DNA of 20,696 bases, from IMG/VR virus record IMGVR_UViG_3300035438_000136, positions 1 to 20,696 of that record, one strand, 5' to 3'. The position numbers were made by a program, and so were the translations under genes. Below the pieces are notes generated by a model that worked only from the letters and a program-made list of their open reading frames with translations, ran no database searches and was not told the DNA's origin. Shown in pieces: positions 13,428 through 20,452 of the stretch (position 1 is the first letter of the stretch; each line of letters starts with the position of its first letter). This stretch comes from a virus.

Positions 13428-13546
13428 TCGCGTACCTGTCTGTTGAGACAGGTATTGCGCCTTCGGTGTTGCTGGCAGAAGACCCTCGAATGTTGTTCAC
13501 GATGTTTGCTTATTTGCGTTGGAGAGCAATTCATCTAAACAAGTAG
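13424..13546 (+). CDS. Tail assembly chaperone second frame (T-type extension)
   Basis: An open frame, minus one relative to the upstream chaperone, ending at TAG 13544-13546. From the ATG at 13424 it gives 40 aa: MIAYLSVETGIAPSVLLAED then PRMLFTMFAYLRWRAIHLNK. The pattern 'W.IA.L...TGI.PS.LL.E.PRML.TM..YL.WRA' is characteristic of the C-terminal part of the frameshifted G-T chaperone in actinophages and lambda-like phages. It is most likely made mainly as a fusion through the slippery site at 13397. Independent translation from the ATG overlapping the upstream stop (ATGA) cannot be excluded. It contributes the tail-tube or tape-measure binding part of the chaperone pair. Confidence 0.75.
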   Translation: MIAYLSVETGIAPSVLLAEDPRMLFTMFAYLRWRAIHLNK

Positions 13547-13555
13547 TCTGTTGGT

Positions 13556-14071
13556 ATGGCGGTTTTCGGTAGAGCAGGTCAGGCCACTATTACTGGTGGC
13601 AATGATGCGATTCAGATACAAGGTATCTTCGAGTTTCTGCGCGACGCTTCAAAGGCTGACAAACGCTTTGACGTGGAGATGCGTAAATCCGCTCAGGTAG
13701 TTGCACAGTTGTTGGTGGATAAAGCCAAGGTTGAGGCTGGGAGTGTGACCCGTAATCGTCAGGCTGTTGAGGTGATGAAGGGTATGCGGGCTAGGAGTGA
13801 CCGTATCCCTACGGTGAAGTTGGATCATAAGTCTGGTTTTGTTTCGGCATCTAATCCCAACCGCAAACGCAAACGGAAGGTCACCAGAGGTGACGTGTTC
13901 TTTGGTGCTGAGTTTGGTGGTGGGGCGCGACCTAGGACTAAGCAGTTCCTCCGGCATCGTGGGCGTTCGGCTTATTTCTTTTGGCCTACTGTCCGCAAGG
14001 AAAAGAACAACATTGCCACACAGTATTTGGACGCTATTCAAAGGGTTTTGAACACCTTAAAAGATTCTTGA
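13556..14071 (+). CDS. HK97 gp10-like tail-completion / neck protein
   Basis: A 171-aa protein. A helical first half (IFEFLRDASKADKRFDVEMRKSAQVVAQLLVDKAKVEAGS, about 24-62) is followed by a basic stretch (PNRKRKRKVTRGD) and the typical end FGAEFGGGARPRTKQFLRHR, then AYFFWPTVRKEKNNIATQYLDAIQRVLN. The 'FG.EFG...R..T.QF..HRGR.GY.FWPT.R.....I...Y..A....L' pattern is the hallmark of gp10-like proteins in actinophages. These are thought to help join head and tail. ATG 13556 follows the chaperone stop by 9 bases without a strong ribosome site. Usually this gene sits before the tail terminator gene; here it comes after the chaperones, so its order is shifted. The stop is 40 bases before the primase-like gene. 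Confidence 0.75.
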   Translation: MAVFGRAGQATITGGNDAIQIQGIFEFLRDASKADKRFDVEMRKSAQVVAQLLVDKAKVEAGSVTRNRQAVEVMKGMRARSDRIPTVKLDHKSGFVSASNPNRKRKRKVTRGDVFFGAEFGGGARPRTKQFLRHRGRSAYFFWPTVRKEKNNIATQYLDAIQRVLNTLKDS

Positions 14072-14095
14072 CTTTGGCTGAGTTTCCTGTACCCT
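14068..14095 (+). promoter_or_regulatory. Promoter-like sequence before the primase-like gene
   Basis: TTGACT (14068-14073), a 16-base spacer and TACCCT (14090-14095). The -35 box matches the consensus at five of six positions; the -10 box fits only TAnnnT. Transcription would start about 10 bases before ATG 14112, leaving a very short leader with GGAGGGG. The -35 overlaps the gp10-like stop. Confidence 0.4.
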
Positions 14096-14111
14096 CTAGG
14101 TAGGAGGGGTT

Positions 14112-14822
14112 ATGGCTGTTTTGTTTAAGAATGTGAAGTCAATATATCCGAAGCCGTTAACTTCGTGTTGGGACGAGTTGAGGGGTTTGTTGGCGTTCCA
14201 TGAGGAGAACGCTGAGAAGGCTTCTGGTGCGTTGTGGTCACCGGTTGAGTATGACTTGGGTACGACTCGCGGTAACCGTAATGTCAGGTTCGTTGAAGCC
14301 CTTGTGATTGACATGGACGGTGAAGCGTTTGACAATGCTCGACTGGATGGGTTGGAATGGTTTGCTTATTCGACGTATTCGCATCGTCTAGATGATCCTC
14401 ACTATCACCTTGTTTTGCCGTTGGCTGAGCGTGTGCCTGCGTCGTTGTGGCGGGTGGTGTGGGCTGAGCTGCATGACCGTATCGGTTTGGTTGGTGACCC
14501 ACAAACTAAAGACCCTGCCCGTATTTTCTATCTGCCTCAACATGCACCGGATCAGCCGTTTGAGTTCCATGAGGGTCATGGCGAGTTGTTGGATTCTTCG
14601 TTCACACTCGATGTTCAGGTTGCTTCTAATCCTGTGTCACCACGCGTAAAGCAAGCACGTCAGCCTCGTGCGCGTCGTGCTGGTGCAGAGGTGTTGGATG
14701 AGGCTTGGTGGAATGCGCCTGTAGATATTTCTAGGTGGGATGGCCTCACAGGTAAGGCTTTATATTCTGCGATGCTCGATGAGTTTGTTGCCTTGCGGAA
14801 TGGGTTGTCTGTTATTGAGTAG
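14112..14822 (+). CDS. Archaeo-eukaryotic primase-like protein (RepB/prim-pol type)
   Basis: A 236-aa protein with a strong ribosome site (AGGAGGGG) before ATG 14112. Residues about 58-145 resemble the catalytic core of archaeo-eukaryotic primases: VEALVIDMDG gives the paired metal-binding acids D67 and D69. STYSHRLDDPHYHLVLPL (87-104) gives the conserved His (H91 or H99) and following strand. DPQTKDPARIFYLPQ (129-143) supplies the third acid and the Arg of motif III. RepB-type plasmid primases and phage primase-helicases share this pattern. No helicase domain follows; the last 70 residues are basic then helical (RVKQARQPRARRA, DEAWWNAPVDISRWDG). The assignment rests on motif order, not on a search. 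It is out of place, since replication genes are normally outside the tail module. A packaged, ejected or moron-type protein is possible. Confidence 0.55.
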   Translation: MAVLFKNVKSIYPKPLTSCWDELRGLLAFHEENAEKASGALWSPVEYDLGTTRGNRNVRFVEALVIDMDGEAFDNARLDGLEWFAYSTYSHRLDDPHYHLVLPLAERVPASLWRVVWAELHDRIGLVGDPQTKDPARIFYLPQHAPDQPFEFHEGHGELLDSSFTLDVQVASNPVSPRVKQARQPRARRAGAEVLDEAWWNAPVDISRWDGLTGKALYSAMLDEFVALRNGLSVIE

Positions 14823-14831
14823 AATCGTCGC

Positions 14832-16835
14832 ATGGCTGGTGAGCGCACGTTCGTTGTTAAATTCATTTCCGATACTGCCGCAGCCAAAGCGGGCTTAAAA
14901 CTTTTATCTGGTGACATCAAAAGTTTCGGTAAAGAGGTTTCTAAAACCTCACCTCTGTTCTCTGCTGTTGCGATTGGTGCTACCGCAGCGTTTGGTGCTG
15001 TTGCTGTTGGGTTGACCAAAGCCGTTAAGGCTGCGATGGAAGACCAGAAGTCACAAGTTGAGTTGCAGCGTCAGTTGGAGAAAACCTTTGGTGCTAATGA
15101 GGCGTTGACTCAATCCGCTGAACGGTATGTGTCGGTGACTCAGTTGCGTACCGGAACGTCGGACACAGAGCTTCGTTCGTCGCTGGGTTTGTTGGTTCGT
15201 GCCACAGGTGACCTCACTCAAGCGCAATCGTTGCTAAATACTGCCCAAGACATATCAGCATCCACAGGTAAAGACTTAAGCAGCGTCAGCATCGCATTGG
15301 CTCGTGCGAGCCAGGGTCAGTTCACCGCGCTATCAAAACTCGGTATCCCACTTGATGATGCGACGAAGAAGTCTAAAGATTTTGACAAGGTGCTTGGCCT
15401 GTTGAATGACCAGTTCGGCGGTGCAGCGGAAGCTGCTGCGAACACCTTCGGCGGACAGTTGAAGATTCTTCAAGGACAGTTCGGTGAAATTGTTGAATCA
15501 ATCGGTGCAGCATTACTCCCCTACCTGCAAAGGTTCTCAGAGTTTTTGGTAGACAATGTTGCTCCAGCCGTTCAACGCATCGTGACCGTGATGGGTGAAA
15601 AGGGTTTGGTCGGTGCGTTTCAACAGTTGATTTTTGAGTCTGGCAGCGCTGGCCCGAAAGTTATCTCAGTTTTCAAAGCAATCACGTTGGGTGCTGCTGA
15701 AGCAGTCAATCTTTTAGCGAAGGCTTACTTTGTTACAAGCGCAACATTCAAACTGACAACCCGTGACTTCATTGGTGCAGCGAAAGATTTCTACAAGTCA
15801 ACACAAAACTTCGTTGATGTTGGCTCAATATCAAAACAGTTTGACGCTGTTGCCAAAGGCATTGACAACTATGCGGTTCGTGGTATCCCCTCAGCGATTC
15901 GAGCCCAACAAAACCTCAAGGGTTCAGTTGAGGAACTGGCTGATGACACTTCGGGTTTGGGTAAGGTTAAGAAGGTATTGAAAACTGTCACCGAAAAGTT
16001 GGATGATTACAACAAGAGTCTTGGTGTGTCTGAGCGTTTACAGGACAGGTTGAAGAAGGCCAGCAAGTCTGAGGAGAAGTCGTTGTCTTCGTTGACTGAT
16101 GCTAATGACAGGTTGGCTGATGCTAAGGCTAAGTTGGCTCAGATTGAGCGTGGGTTTGGTGCTGGTTCGCCGGAGGCTTTGGCTGCGCAGAAGGAGTTGG
16201 ATAGGGCGCAGAGGGCGCAGGAGCGTGCGACGTTTGCTGTTGAGGAGGCTATTTATTCGGTGGCTGATGCTGAGAAGAATTTGGCTGATGTTCGTAAAGA
16301 CCCTGAGTCTTCACCTATGGATGTTCGTCGCGCAGAGTTGAATTTGGCTGAGGCGAAGTTGAGTGTTGCTGATGCTACTGATTCTCAGATTGAGTCGGTT
16401 AGGGAGTTGAATGACCAGCAGAAGTTGTTGAATGAAACTGTGTTTGGTGCAACGGTTGGTTCGATTCTTTACGATGAGGCGTTGAAGAATCTTACTGATG
16501 CAACTACTGAGCAGGCATCAGCGTTTGAGGCTTGGGAGGATGCGGTCACTAGCACGAAGGAAGCTCAAGATGAGTTCAATAAGTCGTTGCAGGCGACAGC
16601 TGATTTGATTTTGAAGTATCCGAAGGTGTTGGGTGGGATGCCTAACCCGATGGCTGGGATGGTGGGTCAGCCGGCTGCGACGGCTGGGGTGGGGGCGTTC
16701 TCTACTCGTTCTGGGGATACGTATGCGATTAATATCAATGCTGCGATTGCGGAGCAGGGTTTGCCTGCGAAGGTGGTTGAGGCGTTGCAACAGTACAACC
16801 GTTCTGTGGGCAAGATTCCTGTGACGACTAAGTAG
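14832..16835 (+). CDS. Tape measure protein
   Basis: A 667-aa protein that sets tail length and is ejected on infection. After a short lead (FVVKFISDTAAAKAGLKLLS) there is a hydrophobic stretch (LFSAVAIGATAAFGAVAVGL, about 42-61). A conserved minor-tail region follows: DQKSQVELQRQLEKTFGANE, RLGI-type TALSKLGIPLDDATK and GGQLKILQGQFGEIVESIGAALLPYLQ (about 200-235), typical of siphovirus tape measures. Residues about 385-560 are strongly charged heptad-like helices rich in Ala, Lys, Glu and Asp (LADAKAKLAQIERG, AQRAQERATFAVEEAIYSVADAEKNLADVRKD). At roughly 1.5 angstroms per residue this predicts a short to medium tail near 100 nm. No lysozyme or peptidase domain is evident. The ATG follows the primase-like stop by 9 bases, with no clear ribosome site. 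Confidence 0.9.
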   Translation: MAGERTFVVKFISDTAAAKAGLKLLSGDIKSFGKEVSKTSPLFSAVAIGATAAFGAVAVGLTKAVKAAMEDQKSQVELQRQLEKTFGANEALTQSAERYVSVTQLRTGTSDTELRSSLGLLVRATGDLTQAQSLLNTAQDISASTGKDLSSVSIALARASQGQFTALSKLGIPLDDATKKSKDFDKVLGLLNDQFGGAAEAAANTFGGQLKILQGQFGEIVESIGAALLPYLQRFSEFLVDNVAPAVQRIVTVMGEKGLVGAFQQLIFESGSAGPKVISVFKAITLGAAEAVNLLAKAYFVTSATFKLTTRDFIGAAKDFYKSTQNFVDVGSISKQFDAVAKGIDNYAVRGIPSAIRAQQNLKGSVEELADDTSGLGKVKKVLKTVTEKLDDYNKSLGVSERLQDRLKKASKSEEKSLSSLTDANDRLADAKAKLAQIERGFGAGSPEALAAQKELDRAQRAQERATFAVEEAIYSVADAEKNLADVRKDPESSPMDVRRAELNLAEAKLSVADATDSQIESVRELNDQQKLLNETVFGATVGSILYDEALKNLTDATTEQASAFEAWEDAVTSTKEAQDEFNKSLQATADLILKYPKVLGGMPNPMAGMVGQPAATAGVGAFSTRSGDTYAININAAIAEQGLPAKVVEALQQYNRSVGKIPVTTK

Positions 16836-16843
16836 GGGTTGGA

Positions 16844-17644
16844 ATGTCTGTCACGATTCCTAACTGTGGCACCTATACGGTGGAGATGGATTATGGTGCG
16901 TCTACGAATGCGTTCGTCTTGGATAACGCTGTGTCTGGTGTTCTTGACCAAACGGTGTATGTGTTGGAAGGTAGCACCGACTGGCAGGATGTGACTTCTT
17001 ATGTGAAGCAGGTGTCGATCAATCGTGGCAGGCAGAACAAGTTCCGTGACCAGACAGGTCAGCCTTCGACTGCGGTGTTGCAGATTGAGGATTTGGATTA
17101 CAAGTTCAGTCTGGTCAATGAGGGTTCACCTTATTGGAATACGGCTAAGGGGCGGTTGGGGTTTGAGTTGAACTCTGGTGTTCGGATCAGCCGTAACGGA
17201 ACGTATTTGTTTACTGGCATCATCACCCAATATGACCAGAAGATTGAGAACCCCAGCAGGTCACTTGTGACCGTCAACTGTTCTGATGAGCTGTTCAGGT
17301 TAAACAACACGAAGGTTGCTGCGGGGGCTGTAACACCGGAACGCTCCGATGAACGTATTGAAAAGGTGTTGACTTCTGTTGGTGCGTTCAGTCGTCCAGG
17401 CCAACGTGTGCTGGAGACTGGTATCGCCAACCTTGGTTCAGCCCCGATTGACGCTTCGTCTTCGGTGCTGGAGTATTTGATGCGTGTTCACACTTCTGAG
17501 CAGGGTCGTATTTGGGTTGACGGTGCAGGGAACTTCCATTTCGATAGACGGCTTGTAGGCGATTTGGAGGAGATTGATGGCTATCTGTCTGATGTTGCTG
17601 GTACCGCTATCCCTTACACGACGTTTGACATTGTGAGCAACTGA
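16844..17644 (+). CDS. Minor tail protein (N-terminal part of a probable split gene)
   Basis: A 266-aa protein with AGGGG before ATG 16844. It resembles the front of minor tail / baseplate hub proteins of actinophages: DWQDVTSYVKQVSINRGRQN (about 46-65), TGQPSTAVLQIEDLDYKFSLVNEGSPYWN (about 71-99), GVRISRNGTYLFTGIITQYDQ (about 110-130), NCSDELFRLNN and RIWVDGAGNFHFDRR (about 223-237). In relatives known to me this segment usually continues in the same protein into a domain ending '...G..HDI.PD.H.VT'. Here it stops at TGA 17642-17644 and the matching end appears in the next gene, which starts one base later in another frame. Confidence 0.75.
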   Translation: MSVTIPNCGTYTVEMDYGASTNAFVLDNAVSGVLDQTVYVLEGSTDWQDVTSYVKQVSINRGRQNKFRDQTGQPSTAVLQIEDLDYKFSLVNEGSPYWNTAKGRLGFELNSGVRISRNGTYLFTGIITQYDQKIENPSRSLVTVNCSDELFRLNNTKVAAGAVTPERSDERIEKVLTSVGAFSRPGQRVLETGIANLGSAPIDASSSVLEYLMRVHTSEQGRIWVDGAGNFHFDRRLVGDLEEIDGYLSDVAGTAIPYTTFDIVSN

Positions 17645-17645
17645 C

Positions 17646-18260
17646 ATGTCATTCGGCTCATTTTCTTGGCAAGTTGACCTGACGCTTTTCGGCGCACAAC
17701 TTGAAGCAGAACTAGCGGACTATTTTGCTAAAGAAAACTCGTCACGCCCAAACGACTTCACCCCAACCAACCCGTCAGTAATTAACACGGTTAACGTCGC
17801 TATCGCGCCACCAATCCCAACAGCAGGCAACCTACAACCAACCATTGAATACGCTCAAGGTGTAGTTGCTGAATCGGTTGCCGAGTTCGGTGTCCAAGAA
17901 ACACCGCTCGTGGTGACCCTCCTAGAAACCTTGGATGATGCTGGTGATTTGGCAGGTTTCTTAACACGTCCAGCACCAGCGTTCTGGTTCGGCAACATTC
18001 AAGTCATTATGAATGGCCTGACGGACGCGCAACGCACCACAATTAACAGTCTCGATATCGGGTCGCAGGTTTCGGTCACTAAATCGTTCCCGAACTCGAC
18101 CCCTTCAACGGTGACACAGCTCATGGCTTTGGAAGGCATCTCCCATGACATCACCCCAGATCGCCACATCGTCACCCTGTACCCTAACCCTGCCCGCATC
18201 TACACCTTGTTTATTTTGAACACCGACAAGTTGAACGATGTCACGAAGGGCTTGGGCTAG
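17646..18260 (+). CDS. Minor tail protein (C-terminal part of a probable split gene)
   Basis: A 204-aa protein starting at ATG 17646, one base after the preceding stop and with no ribosome site, so translation probably depends on re-initiation. The second half carries the usual end of the actinophage minor tail / hub protein: LSLDIGSQ-type strand INSLDIGSQVSVTKSFP, then MALEGISHDITPDRHIVTLYP (about 163-183), followed by a short unusual tail. The first 60 residues (SFSWQVDLTLFGAQLEAELA, DYFAKENSSRPNDFTPTNPS) are not recognised. SVINTVNVAIAP may correspond to the '.YN.V.V' strand of full-length relatives. The pair with the upstream gene looks like a natural or recent gene split; a sequencing indel is the alternative. 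Confidence 0.7.
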   Translation: MSFGSFSWQVDLTLFGAQLEAELADYFAKENSSRPNDFTPTNPSVINTVNVAIAPPIPTAGNLQPTIEYAQGVVAESVAEFGVQETPLVVTLLETLDDAGDLAGFLTRPAPAFWFGNIQVIMNGLTDAQRTTINSLDIGSQVSVTKSFPNSTPSTVTQLMALEGISHDITPDRHIVTLYPNPARIYTLFILNTDKLNDVTKGLG

Positions 18261-18271
18261 ACTCAACAGTT

Positions 18272-18655
18272 ATGGCAGTTAGACCTACTTTCACTCCTGG
18301 TGATACTCTCACCGCAACCGCGATGTCAGCGTTGTCAAACAGTTTGATTACTGTTAACGCTCAGACTGGTACGGCTTACACACCTGGCACCGCTCAGGTA
18401 GGCCAGTTGACGACGTTGAATAATGCAGCAGCACAAACGATTACCATCCCTGCGAACGCTACAACGGCGTTCGCTATCGGTGACCAACTTAACTTCATGT
18501 TGCTTGGTACCGGTACCGCAACTTTTGCTGCGGGTGGTACAGCTGTGATTCGATCCGCTGGTAGCAAACTTAAACTCACAACCCAATACGCTGTTTGTAC
18601 TGTTCTCAAGTGGGATACCGACGCTTGGGTAATGGTTGGCAACGTAAGCGCATAA
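18272..18655 (+). CDS. Small adhesin-cassette beta protein (copy 2 of fibre C-domain)
   Basis: A 127-aa protein. The N-terminus [21 protein letters not shown] followed by SNSLITVN is a short attachment segment seen at the start of many phage fibre proteins. Residues about 35-127 are a beta-rich domain ending [20 protein letters not shown] and [10 protein letters not shown], related to the last 100 residues of the collagen-like protein at 3258-4397. There is no collagen rod here, so this copy is the C-domain with a different N-terminal anchor. It lies after the minor tail genes and directly before a glycine-rich protein, the usual place for receptor-binding proteins. The start ATG follows the preceding stop by 11 bases without a clear ribosome site. 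Confidence 0.75.
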   Translation: MAVRPTFTPGDTLTATAMSALSNSLITVNAQTGTAYTPGTAQVGQLTTLNNAAAQTITIPANATTAFAIGDQLNFMLLGTGTATFAAGGTAVIRSAGSKLKLTTQYAVCTVLKWDTDAWVMVGNVSA

Positions 18656-18659
18656 CACC

Positions 18660-19349
18660 ATGCAAATCTTGGCTGGAGTGGGTGGGGGTGGTGTCCCGTT
18701 GGAGTTTATGGCTGTTGGGGCTGGTGGCGGTGGAGCGGCTGGATTTAACAACGGGGTGAATAGTTCAAACTCACCTGGTGGTGGTGGTGGTGGAATTTCT
18801 ATTACGGCTGCTGCGGTCACATCAATAACAGGAACATACACAATTACTGTCGGAGCAATCGGCGCAGCTGGTGGAGCCTCCGGTGGAACGGGTGGAACTT
18901 CAAGTATCACTAGCCCATCCGCAGCAACAGTTGTTACCGCTAATGGTGGTGTGGGTTCAACTCAAGGGTTCCCTGCGGGAACCGCTGGTACGGGTGGAAC
19001 TGGTTCAACATCAAATGGCACAACTGGAACGTCAACTAACAACAACAGTTGGACTGGTGGATTCGCAACATCGTTTACTGGCACGTCACTAACTTTTGGT
19101 CGAGGTGGAAACACGAATAGTGCTGGTGCTGGTGCATCAGGTGCAGCAAATACTGGTGATGGTGGAGTGGGCGGTGGTGGGTCAAATCCGTTTGCTGGTG
19201 GGTCGGGCGGTCTGGGTGTTGCGTACATGAAAATTTTGACAGCAGATGTTTCAAACATAAGCAGCACAACAGGTTCACCAACAACTTCGACAAGTGGTGC
19301 TTACACGATTTACAAGTGGGCTGGTTCGGGAACTGTGGTGATGAGCTGA
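18660..19349 (+). CDS. Glycine-rich fibre / adhesin protein (copy 2)
   Basis: A 229-aa protein starting at ATG 18660, 4 bases after the previous stop. It shows the same plan as the 311-aa copy at 4390: an opening [16 protein letters not shown] (about 14-29), a Gly/Ser/Thr/Asn-rich middle broken by strands such as [15 protein letters not shown], and an end [27 protein letters not shown]. The last segment matches the common 'G.Y.IYK..GSG...' finish of phage glycine-rich fibre proteins. Compared with copy 1 it is shorter and richer in Thr and Asn. The receptor cannot be inferred. The stop TGA overlaps the ATG of the following small gene (TGATG). Confidence 0.78.
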   Translation: MQILAGVGGGGVPLEFMAVGAGGGGAAGFNNGVNSSNSPGGGGGGISITAAAVTSITGTYTITVGAIGAAGGASGGTGGTSSITSPSAATVVTANGGVGSTQGFPAGTAGTGGTGSTSNGTTGTSTNNNSWTGGFATSFTGTSLTFGRGGNTNSAGAGASGAANTGDGGVGGGGSNPFAGGSGGLGVAYMKILTADVSNISSTTGSPTTSTSGAYTIYKWAGSGTVVMS

Positions 19350-19576
19350 TGGCTACCTACGCGCAACTAGACGAAGCAAACATTGTTGTCAACATTGTTG
19401 TTGCCGATTCAGATTGGGTTGGTTTGACGGTTGGGGTTTGGGCTGAATACGACAATGCAGTTAATCCTGCATGGATTGGTTCAACATATAACTCTGAAAC
19501 AAATATGTTTGAATGGTTTGATGAGGACACACAAACTTGGATGGTTATATATCCACCAGTTATTCCTGCCTCGTAG
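19349..19576 (+). CDS. Small fibre-cassette protein, 'MA-YA-LDE-NIV' family (copy 2)
   Basis: A 75-aa protein. ATG 19349 overlaps the glycine-rich gene stop; an in-frame upstream TTG (19316) is rejected because the homologous copy at 5325 starts at the same residue. The opening [19 protein letters not shown] and the middle IGSTYNSETNMFEWFDEDTQ parallel copy 1. It is shorter (75 versus 96 aa) and lacks the RGQPCVRTSYNGNIRGKYAG segment. It always follows a glycine-rich fibre in this window, which suggests a partner or assembly factor of that fibre. It ends the tail module; lysis genes follow after 66 bases. Confidence 0.75.
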   Translation: MATYAQLDEANIVVNIVVADSDWVGLTVGVWAEYDNAVNPAWIGSTYNSETNMFEWFDEDTQTWMVIYPPVIPAS

Positions 19577-19585
19577 TCCCGCGAT

Positions 19586-19625
19586 TTAACCTGTAAATCT
19601 TGTTTTGGTACACTTGCCGGGTACC
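19586..19625 (+). promoter_or_regulatory. Possible lysis-gene promoter and hairpin
   Basis: TTAACC (19586-19591), 17 bases, TACACT (19609-19614): four of six matches in each box. A short inverted repeat GGTAC (19607-19611) and GTACC (19621-19625) overlaps the -10 region and could be an operator or a leader hairpin. GAAGGG (19631-19636) is the ribosome site for ATG 19643. The evidence is weak. Confidence 0.3.
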
Positions 19626-19642
19626 GTCACGAAGGGTTTTAT

Positions 19643-19867
19643 ATGCGAAAAGTTAAGGCGTTCATTCATAACAATCCTGTCCGTGTTGCAGCGTTCATAT
19701 CTTCGACTATTGCGCTGATTGTTGCCTTTGTTGTTCCTGATGTACCAACGGAACCTGCTATCGCGTTCGTGTTGTCGGCTTTGGGTTTGGGTGAGTTTGC
19801 TCAACGTGCTGAGGATAAGAAAACTGTTGAAGCGTTGTTTGCTGAAGTGCCTGAAATCGCTGAGTGA
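19643..19867 (+). CDS. Small membrane protein, holin candidate
   Basis: A 74-aa protein with GAAGGG 6 bases before ATG 19643. The basic N-terminus MRKVKAFIHNNPVRV is followed by a membrane span AAFISSTIALIVAFVV (about 16-31), a short turn PDVPTEP, and a second, shorter hydrophobic stretch AIAFVLSALGLGEF (about 39-52), then an acidic tail EDKKTVEALFAEVPEIAE. Size, topology and position directly before an endolysin gene (stop overlapping the next ATG, TGATG) fit a small actinophage-type holin. Membrane proteins of other function also occur at this position. A second membrane protein gene follows the endolysin, and which of the two is the holin cannot be told from sequence. Confidence 0.6.
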   Translation: MRKVKAFIHNNPVRVAAFISSTIALIVAFVVPDVPTEPAIAFVLSALGLGEFAQRAEDKKTVEALFAEVPEIAE

Positions 19868-20451
19868 TGGCGTTCGGTAGGAGGGTTCCCGTTGGCGGTT
19901 TGCCTGTGGCAAAGATGGTGTTGCCACAAGATTTGAAGGGTTGTGAGAACGGCAAACTCCCTAAGTCGTTGCTACGTCCTATCTCCCCGTCAGGCCAGAT
20001 GCACCATTACGCGGCGACATCTTGGATGATGCTTCGTGGGCTTGCTGCGGAAGAGGGTTTAGATTTGGTGCATGTTGGCGACTACCGCCCTTATGCCCAG
20101 CAGGTCGCGTTGTTTATGTCGAGGATGAAACGGTTCCCTGACGCAAAGAAAAACGTGCAAGTCACTCGCATATTCAATGGCGAGAAATGGTTTCTGCATG
20201 TTGGCGCACCCGTCGCAACACCAGGCACCAGCAATCATGGGTGGGGTTTAGCCATTGATGCTGCACTCAAAACGAAGGCTGGTGTTGTCACAATTTCAAC
20301 GAAACCTAAAACGGCTAAACGGTCTGGGCTGGATTTTTTGTTGGCTGAAGCACCAGCGTTGGGTTGGTCTTGGGAGCTGCAATCTGAGCCTTGGCATATC
20401 CGTTATGTTGCTGGTGATAAGACACCGGCACCGCTGAAGGTTCAGGCTTGA
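19867..20451 (+). CDS. Endolysin, M15 (VanY-type) L,D/D,D-peptidase
   Basis: A 194-aa peptidoglycan peptidase expected to cut stem-peptide bonds at lysis. The LAS-fold zinc site is complete: His124 and Asp131 in SNHGWGLAID (122-131) and His177 in EPWHIRY, with Glu174 as the catalytic base. HVGDYRPYAQQVALF (69-83) supplies the conserved substrate-site Arg74 region. There is no separate cell-wall binding domain and no signal peptide, so export should depend on a holin. ATG 19867 overlaps the upstream stop by one base and is preferred over the GTG at 19864. The length is normal for single-domain M15 endolysins. M15 enzymes are common in phages of Actinobacteria, among others. Confidence 0.88.
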   Translation: MAFGRRVPVGGLPVAKMVLPQDLKGCENGKLPKSLLRPISPSGQMHHYAATSWMMLRGLAAEEGLDLVHVGDYRPYAQQVALFMSRMKRFPDAKKNVQVTRIFNGEKWFLHVGAPVATPGTSNHGWGLAIDAALKTKAGVVTISTKPKTAKRSGLDFLLAEAPALGWSWELQSEPWHIRYVAGDKTPAPLKVQA

Positions 20452-20452
20452 T

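Noticed and set aside
18255-18260. TAGACT as a -10 box for the second cassette
   Set aside because: The only -35-like TTGAAC lies about 21 bases upstream, too far, and TAG is the stop codon.
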